A stretch of 63,523 nt of DNA, taken from NCBI GenBank assembly GCA_010024875.1, contig RGFZ01000013.1:1-63523 (forward strand). Direction: 5' to 3'. Origin of the DNA: Oxalobacteraceae bacterium (GTDB lineage Bacteria; Pseudomonadota; Gammaproteobacteria; Burkholderiales; Burkholderiaceae_D). Below are positions 28,130 to 37,125 of this stretch, piece after piece. A program made the position numbers and the translations under genes. The notes beneath the pieces were generated by a model. It made no database searches and was not told where the DNA came from. It saw nothing but the letters and a program-made list of their open reading frames with translations. Position 1 is the stretch's first letter; each line of letters opens with the position of its first letter.

Positions 28130-28828
28130 TTATTTGCTAACACTGACCACGATGTCAACTAAGCCATCGATATGGCCGTGCATGACATCGCCGGGCACGA
28201 CGGCACCTACGCCTTCCGGCGTGCCTGTCATGATCACGTCGCCTGGCTCCAACGCCTCATATTGAGATAAATAGGAAATCGATTCAGCAACTGACCAAAT
28301 GAGTTTTTCAATGTCAGAGGACTGGCGCGGCTGTGTGTTGACCGTCAAAGAGATCGTGGCCGATGACAGATGTCCGATCTTGTCTGCTGTGCAGATCGGG
28401 CCAATCGGCGCTGATTTTGCGAATGACTTTCCGAATTCCCATGGACGTCCCTTTTCGCGTGCATCCAATTGCAGGTCACGACGCGTCATGTCTAGGCCAA
28501 CAGCATAACCATGGACATGATCAAGTGCCTGGTCTATAGAAATATCTTTACCGCCCTTACCCAGGGTAACGACCAACTCAATCTCGTGATGAAAATTACT
28601 TGTCTTTGGCGGGTAGGGAATCGTGATTTCTTTTTCTCCGGCCTGAACGACTGCACAGGCAGGCTTCATGAAAAAGAATGGCGGTTCGCGATCGGGATCC
28701 TTGCCCATCTCGCGCGCATGCGCCGCATAATTGCGTCCGACACAGAACACACGATTCACCGGAAATGCTTCATCGCTGCCCTGAATGGTTAAGGTATATG
28801 TTGGTGGTAAGGGGATAGCGTATTTCAT
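28130..28828 (-). CDS. nagK: Fumarylpyruvate hydrolase
   Basis: The last step of the gentisate route: fumarylpyruvate to fumarate and pyruvate. It has 232 residues of the FAH fold. The first core element is VFCVGRNYAAHAREMG, then PPFFFMKPACAVV. The metal-binding acidic residues lie in FHHEIELVVTLGKGG, and the ending GDVIMTGTPEGVGAVVPGD is conserved. It lies 20 bases before nagG on the minus strand, in the same transcript. Confidence 0.93.
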   Translation of the reverse strand: MKYAIPLPPTYTLTIQGSDEAFPVNRVFCVGRNYAAHAREMGKDPDREPPFFFMKPACAVVQAGEKEITIPYPPKTSNFHHEIELVVTLGKGGKDISIDQALDHVHGYAVGLDMTRRDLQLDAREKGRPWEFGKSFAKSAPIGPICTADKIGHLSSATISLTVNTQPRQSSDIEKLIWSVAESISYLSQYEALEPGDVIMTGTPEGVGAVVPGDVMHGHIDGLVDIVVSVSK

Positions 28829-28849
28829 AAAGATTCCTGTCAGTTGACA

Positions 28850-29905
28850 TCAGAGACGAGCTTCGCGCCACAGCCCGAGTGACTGCAGCGCTGGGCGATC
28901 GGAATAACTAAATAAAGTGGTATCGCGCTTGGCAAGGAATTTCACTGACTGCCAAGAGGGCACGACAAAGATGTCATCGCGCTGCAGCTGCCACTCCTGA
29001 TCCCCGACCGCTACCGCCGCCTCACCTTCCAGACACACATAAACGGTTCCATCAGTGCAGCGGTATGGACGGGTCTCGAAACCCGCTGGCAGACGCTGCG
29101 CAAAAGCGCCGATGGTTGGCATGGGGGATGCCCCCGTCGCTGGATTCACGAAGCGCAACTTGTGGCCAAAATGCGGATCAGGTTGACCAGCGGCGATCTG
29201 GTCGAGAGATTCTTTGGTGCGTGCATACGGATAGACAAACACACGCGTGGGCTCAGCAGGTCCCTGATAAAAATCGACAGGAACCATGTTATTGCCGTAG
29301 CGGGCCAGCGCATCCCCTTCAGGGCGCACAGTATCTTGCGAGGTGCTTTGGCCGTGCTCGGCAAATCCGGCGTCATAAAATCGCACGGTGGGAATGTCCA
29401 GACCGTCGAGCCAGACCACCGGTTGGTCGCCGAGATTCCCGTGGTCGTGAAATGTCCACGACGGCGTAATGATGAAGTCGCCGCGGCGCATGGTGGTTCG
29501 CTCGCCATCAACGGCGGTATACGCGCCCTCTCCATCCATCACCACCCGAAGGGCGGACTGTGTATGCCGGTGCGCGGGCGCGACCTCGCCAGGCAGGATC
29601 AGCTGCAGGCCGGCATACAGCGACTGCGTGATTGCTGACTGCCCGGGCAAACCCGGATTTTCCAGAATCAGCACTCTCCGCTCTGCCTGCTCTGCTGTAA
29701 TTAAACGGCCAGCCTCCATCACCTGATCGCGCAGATTGGCGTAGCGCCACAGGGTGGGCAGTGCCGGACTGCTAGGCTGCTTAGGTACCAGAGCGCCCAG
29801 TACTTCCCACAATGGCGTCATGTGATCTTTCGCGATGCGGTCGTAGTACGCCTGCCGCAGATTCCCTTGCTTCGCGTTTACTTCCGTGGTGCTTACTGAA
29901 CCCAT
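28850..29905 (-). CDS. nagI: Gentisate 1,2-dioxygenase
   Basis: A ferrous cupin dioxygenase that opens the gentisate ring to maleylpyruvate. I placed the start at ATG 29905 (MGSVSTTEVN), giving 351 residues, the family's length. An in-frame codon at 30154 would run 200 bases into nagAa. The N-terminal cupin has the metal site PAHRHTQSALRVVMDGEG and, further on, the third His in PSWTFHDHG. The second cupin, without metal ligands, contains GTVYVCLEGEAAV. Confidence 0.93.
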   Translation of the reverse strand: MGSVSTTEVNAKQGNLRQAYYDRIAKDHMTPLWEVLGALVPKQPSSPALPTLWRYANLRDQVMEAGRLITAEQAERRVLILENPGLPGQSAITQSLYAGLQLILPGEVAPAHRHTQSALRVVMDGEGAYTAVDGERTTMRRGDFIITPSWTFHDHGNLGDQPVVWLDGLDIPTVRFYDAGFAEHGQSTSQDTVRPEGDALARYGNNMVPVDFYQGPAEPTRVFVYPYARTKESLDQIAAGQPDPHFGHKLRFVNPATGASPMPTIGAFAQRLPAGFETRPYRCTDGTVYVCLEGEAAVAVGDQEWQLQRDDIFVVPSWQSVKFLAKRDTTLFSYSDRPALQSLGLWREARL

Positions 29906-29945
29906 GATCATCACTCCCGGTTTGCTTCTTGCTCGATAGCTTGTT

Positions 29946-30935
29946 TCAGGTACTGCTGGCGTAAAATGCGTCCGCATAGACGCGCTGCTCATCGATACCA
30001 CGCTGTTTGAGTAAAGTCGCAGTAGCCTCCACCATGGGCGGCGCACCACAGACATAGGCACGCCAGCCATGAAACCCTTGAATATCCTGTGCGATTGCCT
30101 CAGTAATGAGTCCGACTCGATGCTTTGAATCGAGCGTTTCATTGGTAGTGACAACGACCTCCATCTTTAACGGTGGATGAACTGCTTGAAGCGACTGCAG
30201 CTGAGCCATACCGTAGATGTCTTGTGGGGAGCGCGCACCGAAATAAAGATGAATCGGATTATCCATCCGAGCGGTGATAGCACCCCGCACGATGGCCAGT
30301 ATCGGAGCCAGTCCCGTGCCACCCGCCACGCAGAGCATCGGACCTTCATGACGCGTGCGAAGATAAGCTGTACCTAACGGACCACTCACACGCACTGCAT
30401 CGCCTATCTTGAGCTGATTGAAAATGTAGCTACTGACCCGACCATCCGGTGCCAACCGCACATGAAATTCCAGTTCGTCGTCAGCGCACAAGCCAGCCAT
30501 CGAGTAAGGGCGAATGTGATCGGGTGTGAATTGCAGTGTGGCGTACTGCCCCGGTGAAAACGACAACGGCTTTGCAGGCTTGAGCCGAACGATCTTGATG
30601 TCATGCGTCGCATCGACAATGGCTGTTACCAATGCTTTGATGATGCGTGCCGGGTGCGTGACGATTTCATCCGGCTCAGGTATCTCAATGGCGCAGCTCT
30701 GCGTCAGCACGCTGGTGCAAGCAAGAACATAGTCGCCCTCGGAGGGATTGGTAATTTTCGCTTCGCGCCCGGTCTCGATCACGCTTCCGCTGACCACCTT
30801 GCACCGACAGGTACCGCAGCGCCCCGCCATGCAGCTATAGGAGATGGGTACATCGTGGGCGCGCAGCGTCTCGAGCAGATTAGCCCCGGTCGGTACTTGC
30901 AGTACGCGCTCCAGCGGATGGACGACGAGTTCCAT
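29946..30935 (-). CDS. nagAa: Salicylate 5-hydroxylase ferredoxin reductase
   Basis: Passes electrons from NADH to NagAb. It has 329 residues. The plant-type [2Fe-2S] cluster comes first, with SYSCMAGRCGTCRC (Cys 35, 40, 43) and the fourth ligand later. The FAD-binding part has RPYSMAG, and the NAD part has GGTGLAPILAIV and CGAPPMVEAT. The ATG at 30935 matches NagAa. A GTG nine bases upstream (30944) is an alternative. It is the promoter-proximal gene of the block, divergent from nagR. Confidence 0.92.
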   Translation of the reverse strand: MELVVHPLERVLQVPTGANLLETLRAHDVPISYSCMAGRCGTCRCKVVSGSVIETGREAKITNPSEGDYVLACTSVLTQSCAIEIPEPDEIVTHPARIIKALVTAIVDATHDIKIVRLKPAKPLSFSPGQYATLQFTPDHIRPYSMAGLCADDELEFHVRLAPDGRVSSYIFNQLKIGDAVRVSGPLGTAYLRTRHEGPMLCVAGGTGLAPILAIVRGAITARMDNPIHLYFGARSPQDIYGMAQLQSLQAVHPPLKMEVVVTTNETLDSKHRVGLITEAIAQDIQGFHGWRAYVCGAPPMVEATATLLKQRGIDEQRVYADAFYASST

Positions 30936-31008
30936 GGTCTCCACGATTTCATCAGCGAATGTGGGACGAGTATAGAAACCCGACTAAAATTAAGATATAG
31001 AATTATAT

Positions 31009-31034
31009 GAATTATTTAAATTCATTTTTTGAAT
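31009..31034 (+). promoter_or_regulatory. Candidate NagR operator between nagAa and nagR
   Basis: Two overlapping inverted repeats, GAATT-N5-AATTC (31009-31023) and ATTCA-N5-TGAAT (31020-31034). They lie 10 bases before the nagR ATG and about 75-100 bases before the nagAa start. That is where a LysR protein would bind to control itself and its divergent target. The region is very AT-rich. The assignment is by position and symmetry only. Confidence 0.45.
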
Positions 31035-31043
31035 ATTACTGAC

Positions 31044-31964
31044 ATGAACCTTAAGGATATCGATCTCAACTTATTAGTAATATTTCAACAACTTCTACAA
31101 GAGCGGCGCGTATCTGCGGTGGCGACCAGCCTCGGATTAACTCAACCGACCGTAAGCAACGCCCTGAACCGTCTGAGACAGCAACTGGGCGATGAGTTGT
31201 TTCTGCGGACGTCAAAGGGTATGGAGCCGACCGCCTACGCTATGCAGTTAGCCGAGCCTATCAGCTATGCGCTGTCAGCAATTCACGAAACACTAAACCA
31301 GCGCACGCGATTTGATCCAGACAAAAGCCAGCGAAAATTCATCGTCGGCATGAGTGACATCGCTGAGATCGACTTCCTGCCAAAACTGATGAAAGTACTG
31401 GCGGAGATCGCCCCTGGCGTATCGATCGCGACGATCAGAACAACAGGGGCAGATCTGGCCGAGGATATGGAGTCAGGCAGAATCGACATCGCCATTGGTT
31501 GGCTCCCCCATCTAAAATCAGGATTTTTCCAACGACGTTTGTTTACACAGGAGCATGTATGCTTGTTTCGGCGCGGTCACTGGCTGGATAAAAGCGCGCC
31601 TCTGACAAAAGAAGAGTTCGAATCCGCAGAACACGTAGTGGTATCAGGCATTGGCACAGGTCATGCAACGATTGATGCTTCCATCGAAAAACTGGGCGTC
31701 AAACGAAAAGCCGTACTGACCGTACCGCACTTTGTCGCAGTCGGCCATATCCTTGCATCAACCGACATGATCGCAACTGTTCCAGAGCGATTTGCCAGAC
31801 ATTGCGTGAATCCATTTAATCTTCGCTACGTCAATTTGCCGCTCAATTTATCGGAAATCGGCATTAACGTTTTCTGGCACTCACGGTTTCATAAAGAAGT
31901 CGGCAACCAATGGTTTCGCACGCTGATATTCAATCAATTCAGCGATTCACAGGATGAAGCTTAA
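31044..31964 (+). CDS. nagR: LysR-family regulator of salicylate degradation
   Basis: An activator of the NahR/NagR group that responds to salicylate. The ATG at 31044 gives MNLKDIDLNLLVIFQQLL, the NahR opening, and 306 residues. An in-frame TTG at 31029 is less likely. The winged helix holds RRVSAVATSLGLTQPTVSNAL, followed by ELFLRTSKGMEPTAYA. The effector domain shares with NahR the segments SGFFQRRLFTQEHVCLFRRG, VSGIGTGHATID and VPHFVAVGHIL. It is divergent from nagAa. Confidence 0.93.
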   Translation: MNLKDIDLNLLVIFQQLLQERRVSAVATSLGLTQPTVSNALNRLRQQLGDELFLRTSKGMEPTAYAMQLAEPISYALSAIHETLNQRTRFDPDKSQRKFIVGMSDIAEIDFLPKLMKVLAEIAPGVSIATIRTTGADLAEDMESGRIDIAIGWLPHLKSGFFQRRLFTQEHVCLFRRGHWLDKSAPLTKEEFESAEHVVVSGIGTGHATIDASIEKLGVKRKAVLTVPHFVAVGHILASTDMIATVPERFARHCVNPFNLRYVNLPLNLSEIGINVFWHSRFHKEVGNQWFRTLIFNQFSDSQDEA

Positions 31965-32318
31965 TGATGTAGAAAAAGAGTTCGCCATCGATATCACTCG
32001 CGTTGCATGGCGCAACTGGCATCCCAATCAACGAATCAACCCTCTTTGCCTGCCGCTCTCGCGAACAAAACGGAACCAGAATATCCACCACCACCATCTC
32101 TTCAAGGTGAAAACCCTTGTGAGCAAAGTGGGTTTACTCAAAATCTCCTAATAAAAAAATACGGTTTTCCATGAAGACCACTTTTCCCATCAATCGATAC
32201 GCACCAATTCAGTGCGTTTCAATTGAAAGAGTTCCGTTTAGTACAAACTATCAAAAAATCTGTTGAAAACACTTGTTTTCATTTGAAGCGTGATTACGCA
32301 TCTCGGGAATTTTTCCCA

Positions 32319-32347
32319 TTGACGTGCTTATGATTACTTCCTAGCAT
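32319..32347 (+). promoter_or_regulatory. Promoter of the candidate small RNA
   Basis: TTGACG (32319-32324), a 17-base spacer, then TAGCAT (32342-32347). Transcription would begin near 32354, directly at the first hairpin of the downstream segment. Confidence 0.5.
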
Positions 32348-32353
32348 TCGCGT

Positions 32354-32427
32354 CGGGACATGGTCCCTCTCTTTGACACTTCAGTTGCGATAAGTGTACC
32401 GGCCGCGTCATTGCGGCCGTTTTTTTA
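32354..32427 (+). ncRNA. Candidate small RNA with three hairpins and an intrinsic terminator
   Basis: About 74 nt from the predicted start to the end of the T-run. Hairpin 1 is GGGAC-ATG-GTCCC (32355-32367). Hairpin 2 pairs ACACTT with AAGTGT around a 10-base loop. Hairpin 3 is CGGCCGC-GTCATT-GCGGCCG (32400-32419) followed by seven or more T (32420-32426). No reading frame precedes the terminator: nagR ends over 430 bases upstream. This makes an independent non-coding transcript the simplest reading; a leader or attenuator for the next gene is the alternative. Confidence 0.5.
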
Positions 32428-32576
32428 AACTCCGGATGTTGCTTGAAGAGTTGCGCGACCAAGTGATCATCACGCAAGGCGACATGTTTGCATTTGCGTG
32501 AAGTCGGTACCTCGAAAAATAATCGCGTTCAATCAACGTGAAAAATAGGGATACCCCAACTCAAACAGGAGACAAA

Positions 32577-33851
32577 ATGAAGAAAACCGTTTCTACACTT
32601 TCACTCACGGCGCTGGCAGCAGCTGCGTTTCTGGTGGCTGCCCCGGCATACGCTCTGAACGTCAAAGCTGAAAACTTCCAGCAGGCAGAATCCCCCTGGG
32701 ACATGGCATTCCTGCCGGATGGCACCATGTTCTTCACCGAGAAGTGCAAAGGCTTGTCGGTTCGGACGACTTCAGGTGGCGTGAATCGCCTGCTGGGCGT
32801 CGGCGGATCAAGCGGCTTCTCGCAAACCAAGGGCGACTTGTTCTGCGATGGTCAGGCAGGTGTTCAGGGCGTCGCAGTTGATCCGGACTTTGCTTCGAAC
32901 CGCTACGTGTATCTGTACTCGAGCTCGCGCGCTGACAACCGCAAGTACGGCGGTTACAGCAATATCGTGATGCGCATGAAAGTGAATTCTTCGCTCTCCG
33001 ATGTATCCGACATCGTGGAGATCATCGACGATCTGGGCTACAAGCCAAAGAAGTCGAACCACCCCTTCGGTGGTCCCGGTGCGCACAATGGCGGTCGTAT
33101 TCGCTTCAGCCCGGGTGACGGCTTCCTGTACGTAGCGATTGGCGACAATCACAATGGCCCAGGACCACAGCATCCGACCGAACTGCGCGGCAAGATCCTC
33201 CGCGTTGACCGCGATGGCAAAGCAGCGCCGGGTAACAACCCACCCGCTGGCTTCGACAAGCGCGTTTTCACGTACGGCCATCGTAATCCGCAGGGTATTT
33301 CCTTCCGCCCGGGTACCAATGAGCCTTACACGTCTGAGAACGGCCCATGGCACAGCGACGAAGTCACCAAGCTGGAGAACGGTGGCAACGCTGGCTGGGA
33401 TCCGCGCGACAACGTGAACGGACGCGGTGAGTGCCCAGATGGCTATTGCGGTTATTCGCCGAACCAGATGGGTGCGATGCCGCCGAAAGAGCGTGCAGCG
33501 TTCATGCCAATGACCGACCTGAAGGCCTATCCCAAGGCAATGAAACCCGCCTGGAACAACAATGGCCTGTCGCAAGGTATGTGCGGCAGCGTTTGGCTGG
33601 TGGGTAAACAGTGGAAAGAGTGGGAAGGCCGCCTGGCCGTTGGCTACGCGGGTATCGGTATCCACGGTACACCGACGGGCAACCGCATCGACATTCTCGA
33701 CATCTCCAAAGATGGCAAGTCCGCCAAGCGTGAAGAACTGCTCTGGCCTACTTTTGCAGGACGCTTCCGTCACCTCTCGCTGGGTCCGGACGGTGCTCTG
33801 TATGTGGCCGACGAAGCTAGCGGCATGATCTATCGCGTCACACCACAGTAA
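32577..33851 (+). CDS. Secreted PQQ-dependent sugar dehydrogenase-like (sorbosone dehydrogenase family) protein
   Basis: A periplasmic beta-propeller of 424 residues in the soluble glucose/sorbosone dehydrogenase family. The ATG at 32577 has CAGGAGAC upstream. A Sec signal peptide ends near APAYA (about 22). Family motifs are WDMAFLPDGTMFFTEK, GVQGVAVDPDFASNRYVY, GAHNGGRIRFSPGDGFLYVAIGD with the catalytic-type His, and YGHRNPQGISF. Four or more cysteines are unusual for the family. The substrate is unknown. A small cytochrome c follows after a terminator and could accept its electrons. Confidence 0.86.
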   Translation: MKKTVSTLSLTALAAAAFLVAAPAYALNVKAENFQQAESPWDMAFLPDGTMFFTEKCKGLSVRTTSGGVNRLLGVGGSSGFSQTKGDLFCDGQAGVQGVAVDPDFASNRYVYLYSSSRADNRKYGGYSNIVMRMKVNSSLSDVSDIVEIIDDLGYKPKKSNHPFGGPGAHNGGRIRFSPGDGFLYVAIGDNHNGPGPQHPTELRGKILRVDRDGKAAPGNNPPAGFDKRVFTYGHRNPQGISFRPGTNEPYTSENGPWHSDEVTKLENGGNAGWDPRDNVNGRGECPDGYCGYSPNQMGAMPPKERAAFMPMTDLKAYPKAMKPAWNNNGLSQGMCGSVWLVGKQWKEWEGRLAVGYAGIGIHGTPTGNRIDILDISKDGKSAKREELLWPTFAGRFRHLSLGPDGALYVADEASGMIYRVTPQ

Positions 33852-33870
33852 GTTAGTAGTTCTTTATCAA

Positions 33871-33900
33871 ACGCGCTGCCTTACGGCAGCGCGTTTTTTT
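33871..33900 (+). terminator. Terminator between the dehydrogenase-like gene and cytochrome c
   Basis: ACGCGCTGCC (33871-33880) pairs with GGCAGCGCGT (33885-33894) around TTAC, followed by seven T running into the GGAG ribosome site of the next gene. Some read-through would let it act as an attenuator of the cytochrome gene. Confidence 0.88.
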
Positions 33901-33911
33901 GGAGATATCCT

Positions 33912-34244
33912 ATGCAACGCGTTATTGCTGTTTTGCTTTCGCTGGGTTTTGTTTTTTCAGTCAAATTTGCCCAAGCAGACAACGAAGAGCTCAAAACCCT
34001 GCTTCAACGTAATAACTGCTCCGCGTGTCATCAGATCGACAAACGTAAATACGGCCCCATACTCCAAGAGGTCGCTGCGAAGTACGCGGGCGAAGCCGGT
34101 GCTGTGGAGATGCTCTCGGCAAAGATCAAGGCGGGTGGCACAGGGGTCTGGGGCGAGGACATCATGCCGCCGCAGGCACATGTATCCGATGCGGATGCGA
34201 AGCAGATGGCAAAATTGATTCTGGCACTCGAACCCAAGAAGTAA
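33912..34244 (+). CDS. Periplasmic class I cytochrome c (c551/c8-like)
   Basis: A small electron carrier of 110 residues. A signal peptide ends near KFAQA (about 22). The single haem site is CSACH (36-40), followed by KYGPILQEVAAKYAG. The distal Met ligand is in the EDIMPPQAHVSD segment. GGAG lies eight bases before the ATG. It probably serves the upstream PQQ-type dehydrogenase, or the alcohol dehydrogenase farther right. Confidence 0.9.
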   Translation: MQRVIAVLLSLGFVFSVKFAQADNEELKTLLQRNNCSACHQIDKRKYGPILQEVAAKYAGEAGAVEMLSAKIKAGGTGVWGEDIMPPQAHVSDADAKQMAKLILALEPKK

Positions 34245-34386
34245 GGTCTCTATCAACCGGGCGACGTCATCTCAAATCGACAACGGCGCTCGGTCAATCG
34301 CTCATGGTCAATGGGCGGTGCCCATTGGTACAAGCGCATAGCCGAGGCCGGTCGTGCGCGTCATCGGTCTACACTTGACGTTGATG

Positions 34387-34794
34387 TTAGCTGTCGTCGC
34401 CACCCGGACAAACGATATCAATGACGGCTGCATTGATGCTACTGGGCGTTATGGCGCTCCAGGCACTGGCGGTTTGATTCAAGTCGGCCGGCTTTAATTG
34501 TCTGCCTCGAGCCCAGACCTCGGTGAAACGATGCTGCTCAAGAGTGCGATATTGACGGTTCTGGCAGTCATACTCGGCGAGGATCTTTGACGAGAGCGCG
34601 CCATCTTTCTCCGGTTCAGTGAAATTACTGATCTCCCAGAGTTGACGCATGATGGCCATTGGCCCGGTTTGCTTTACATTGTCGGGGTCAATGTATTTTT
34701 CTAGTGTTGCCAGACGAGCATCGCCGACCTTTACCCATTCGGCAGACGCGGCAAGGCAAAACGATAGCAAGAGCAAGGCGAGCAGTGTTCGCAT
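34387..34794 (-). CDS. Secreted protein resembling the surface-adhesin E family
   Basis: It has 135 residues with a clear signal peptide ending in AASA (about 18). The mature part starts WVKVGDARLATLEKYIDPDNV, continues with MRQLWEISNFTEPE and has the pattern AEYDCQNRQYRTLEQH. This resembles the domain found in protein E-like surface proteins of proteobacteria. Two cysteines (in YDCQN and DIVCPGG) could form a disulphide. No function can be given, and it stands alone. Confidence 0.72.
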   Translation of the reverse strand: MRTLLALLLLSFCLAASAEWVKVGDARLATLEKYIDPDNVKQTGPMAIMRQLWEISNFTEPEKDGALSSKILAEYDCQNRQYRTLEQHRFTEVWARGRQLKPADLNQTASAWSAITPSSINAAVIDIVCPGGDDS

Positions 34795-34963
34795 GGGGCG
34801 GTCCCTGTGTTGATACTTTTTTCAAATCACTCTGATCATTGAGAACCTGTCCCGTCAGGCTAATGGTAGCCTGATCCGGGAGATGCCGAGTTTATCAGCG
34901 CTTCATCGGTTCATCATGCCGGTCTGCGTCCGGGAACAGAGAGATCTTATTACGGAGGTTCGG

Positions 34964-36124
34964 GTGGATATTCACGAGTACCAAGCCAAATCCTTATTGT
35001 CCAAGTTTGGTGTTCAGGTGCCGCCCGGGGGCGTCGCCTACAGCGCGGATCAAGCCGTGTACGTAGCCACTGAATTAGGCGGCGCACATTGGGCGGTGAA
35101 AGCTCAGATCCACTCCGGTGGTCGGGGCAAAGCCGGCGGCGTCAAGCTATGCCGCACATATAACGAGGTAACCGCAGCAGCAAAGGCCCTTCTGGGATCG
35201 ACGCTTGTGACAAATCAGACTGGGCCGCAAGGCAAGCAAGTCCATCGTCTGTACATAGAAAAGGCGACGCCTTACGAGCGCGAGTTGTATCTGGGTTTTG
35301 TTCTGGACAGAAAAATCGAACGTATCCGTGTAATCGCCTCTGTCGAAGGCGGCATGGAGATTGAAGAAATCGCGCACGAGAAGCCGGAATCAATCATCCA
35401 GATCGAAATCGAACCGGCGGTGGGCATGCAGCCCTTTCAGGCGCGTCAGATCGCCTTTGGCCTCGGGCTAAATCTAAAACAGGTATCGCAGGCGGTTGCT
35501 ATCATTCTTGGGTGCTACCGCGCGTTCCGCGATCTCGATGCAGTCATGGTTGAAATCAATCCACTGGTGGTGACCAAAGATGATCAAGTGATCGCGCTCG
35601 ATGCGAAGATGTCGTTCGACGATAACGCATTGTTCCGGCGTCCACAGATTACCGAGATGCGTGATCCTGCCGAGGAAGATCCGCGCGAGTCACGTGCCGC
35701 AGAATTTGGATTGAATTATGTCGGGCTCGAGGGTGATATCGGCTGCATCATCAATGGCGCCGGCCTGGCGATGGCCACAATGGACAACATCAAATATTGC
35801 GGCGGCGAGCCGGCGAATTTTCTGGATGTGGGCGGCGGCGCCTCACCCGAGCGAGTTGCGGCAGCATTCAATCTGGTGCTGACCGATCCGAATGTGAAAT
35901 GCATACTCGTGAATATATTTGCAGGTATTAATCGATGCGATTGGGTTGCCCAGGGCGTGGTACAAGCTGCAAAGGATCTGCGCATACCTTTGGTGGTCAG
36001 ACTGGCGGGCACCAATGTCGAGGAAGGTCAGAAAATCATTCGTGAATCAGGCCTGCCGATTGTCTCGGCCGATTCCCTGATGGAGGCCTGCGAAAAAGCC
36101 GTACAGCTCGCCAAAAGTCACTAG
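34964..36124 (+). CDS. mtkA: Malate--CoA ligase (malate thiokinase) beta subunit
   Basis: With MtkB makes malyl-CoA from malate, CoA and ATP. It has 386 residues. The start is a GTG at 34964 behind GGAGG, giving the standard (M)[11 protein letters not shown]. In-frame codons upstream at 34883 lack this context. The ATP-grasp domain includes [20 protein letters not shown] and [20 protein letters not shown]. The SucC-type ligase domain has [32 protein letters not shown] and [11 protein letters not shown]. The specific lines [15 protein letters not shown] and [14 protein letters not shown] match MtkA rather than SucC. It precedes mtkB and mcl. Confidence 0.93.
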   Translation: MDIHEYQAKSLLSKFGVQVPPGGVAYSADQAVYVATELGGAHWAVKAQIHSGGRGKAGGVKLCRTYNEVTAAAKALLGSTLVTNQTGPQGKQVHRLYIEKATPYERELYLGFVLDRKIERIRVIASVEGGMEIEEIAHEKPESIIQIEIEPAVGMQPFQARQIAFGLGLNLKQVSQAVAIILGCYRAFRDLDAVMVEINPLVVTKDDQVIALDAKMSFDDNALFRRPQITEMRDPAEEDPRESRAAEFGLNYVGLEGDIGCIINGAGLAMATMDNIKYCGGEPANFLDVGGGASPERVAAAFNLVLTDPNVKCILVNIFAGINRCDWVAQGVVQAAKDLRIPLVVRLAGTNVEEGQKIIRESGLPIVSADSLMEACEKAVQLAKSH

Positions 36125-36158
36125 CCAGACGTTACCATTTATAGAGGGGAGCACTCCC

Positions 36159-37052
36159 ATGAGTATCTTGATTGACGAGACCACCAAGATCATTGTGCAG
36201 GGATTCACCGGTGACAAAGCAAGCTTTCACGCCAATGAGATGATCCGCTACGGCACCCGTGTGGTGGGTGGTGTCACGCCAGGCAAGGGTGGCAAGGTTC
36301 ATCTGGACCGCCCGGTGTTCAATACCGTTGAAGAGGCCGTCAAGGCCACCGGTGCACAGGCAAGCCTGGCCTTTGTCCCGCCGCCCTACGCTGCTGACTC
36401 TCTGATGGAAGCAGCGGATGCCGGGCTCGATCTGGTGTGCATCATCACCGATGGCATTCCTTCGCAGGACATGATGCGGGTGAAGCGTTACCTGCGGCGC
36501 TATCCCAAAGAAAAACGCACCACTATCGTAGGCCCTAATTGTGCGGGCATCATTAGTGCCGGCAAAGCGATGCTGGGAATTATGCCCGGGCACATTTACC
36601 TTCGCGGTAATGTCGGCATCGTGTCGCGTTCCGGAACGCTAGGCTATGAGGCCGCAGCACAGATGCAGGCCCTGGGCATCGGCGTGACCACCAGCGTGGG
36701 AATCGGCGGCGACCCAATCAATGGCAGCTCTTTTCTTGATCACATGGCACGGTTTGAACAAGACCCCGAGACAGCGGCGGTCGTGATGATCGGCGAGATC
36801 GGTGGTCCACAGGAGGCTGAGGCGGCGCGTTGGATCAAAGAGCATATGTCCAAGCCCGTGGTCGGTTACGTCGCTGGGCTGACTGCGCCCAAAGGTCGCC
36901 GAATGGGTCACGCCGGTGCCATTATTTCCGGAGAAGGTGACACCGCAGCCGAGAAGGCAGAGATCATGGCTGCCAATGGACTGTTTGTGTCACCTAGCGC
37001 TTCTGAACTCGGGGCGACCGTAAAACGCGCGCTGGCCAGTATCGGCAAATGA
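36159..37052 (+). CDS. mtkB: Malate--CoA ligase (malate thiokinase) alpha subunit
   Basis: The CoA-binding, phospho-histidine subunit, 297 residues. It opens [20 protein letters not shown]. The CoA-binding part shows [18 protein letters not shown]. The phosphorylated His lies in [18 protein letters not shown], and the [11 protein letters not shown] and [12 protein letters not shown] loops are present. It is 34 bases after mtkA with its own GGGGAG ribosome site. Confidence 0.93.
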   Translation: MSILIDETTKIIVQGFTGDKASFHANEMIRYGTRVVGGVTPGKGGKVHLDRPVFNTVEEAVKATGAQASLAFVPPPYAADSLMEAADAGLDLVCIITDGIPSQDMMRVKRYLRRYPKEKRTTIVGPNCAGIISAGKAMLGIMPGHIYLRGNVGIVSRSGTLGYEAAAQMQALGIGVTTSVGIGGDPINGSSFLDHMARFEQDPETAAVVMIGEIGGPQEAEAARWIKEHMSKPVVGYVAGLTAPKGRRMGHAGAIISGEGDTAAEKAEIMAANGLFVSPSASELGATVKRALASIGK

Positions 37053-37125
37053 CGCCGTTGCGTTGCCGGGTGATCCTCCCCTAAAAGGCTAGTTGCAAAC
37101 GACCCATATTCACACAGGAAAAATC

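Larger units (their letters stand above)
31965..32576 (+). other. Intergenic region holding a candidate small-RNA unit
   Basis: This 612-base stretch between nagR and the sugar-dehydrogenase-like gene has no supported protein gene. A hairpin ACGCAC/GTGCGT lies near 32202-32220. A promoter-like element and a strong terminator bracket a structured segment at 32319-32427, listed separately. The last 150 bases should contain the promoter of the next gene. Confidence 0.5.

Noticed and set aside
30936-30965. ATTCGCTGATGAAAT just before nagAa as a NahR-type binding site
   Set aside because: It resembles the NahR box but lies at the start codon, where an activator could not help transcription; the AT-rich repeats at 31009-31034 are better placed.
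31954-32151. A 65-codon frame overlapping the end of nagR
   Set aside because: Overlaps the nagR 3' end, has no ribosome site and an implausible composition.
32808-33773. A 321-residue frame antisense to the sugar-dehydrogenase-like gene
   Set aside because: Same reason: long antisense frame in a GC-rich third-position gene, no start context, no family.
34964-37052. Succinyl-CoA synthetase sucCD
   Set aside because: The [12 protein letters not shown] and [10 protein letters not shown] segments and the following mcl gene fit malate thiokinase better.
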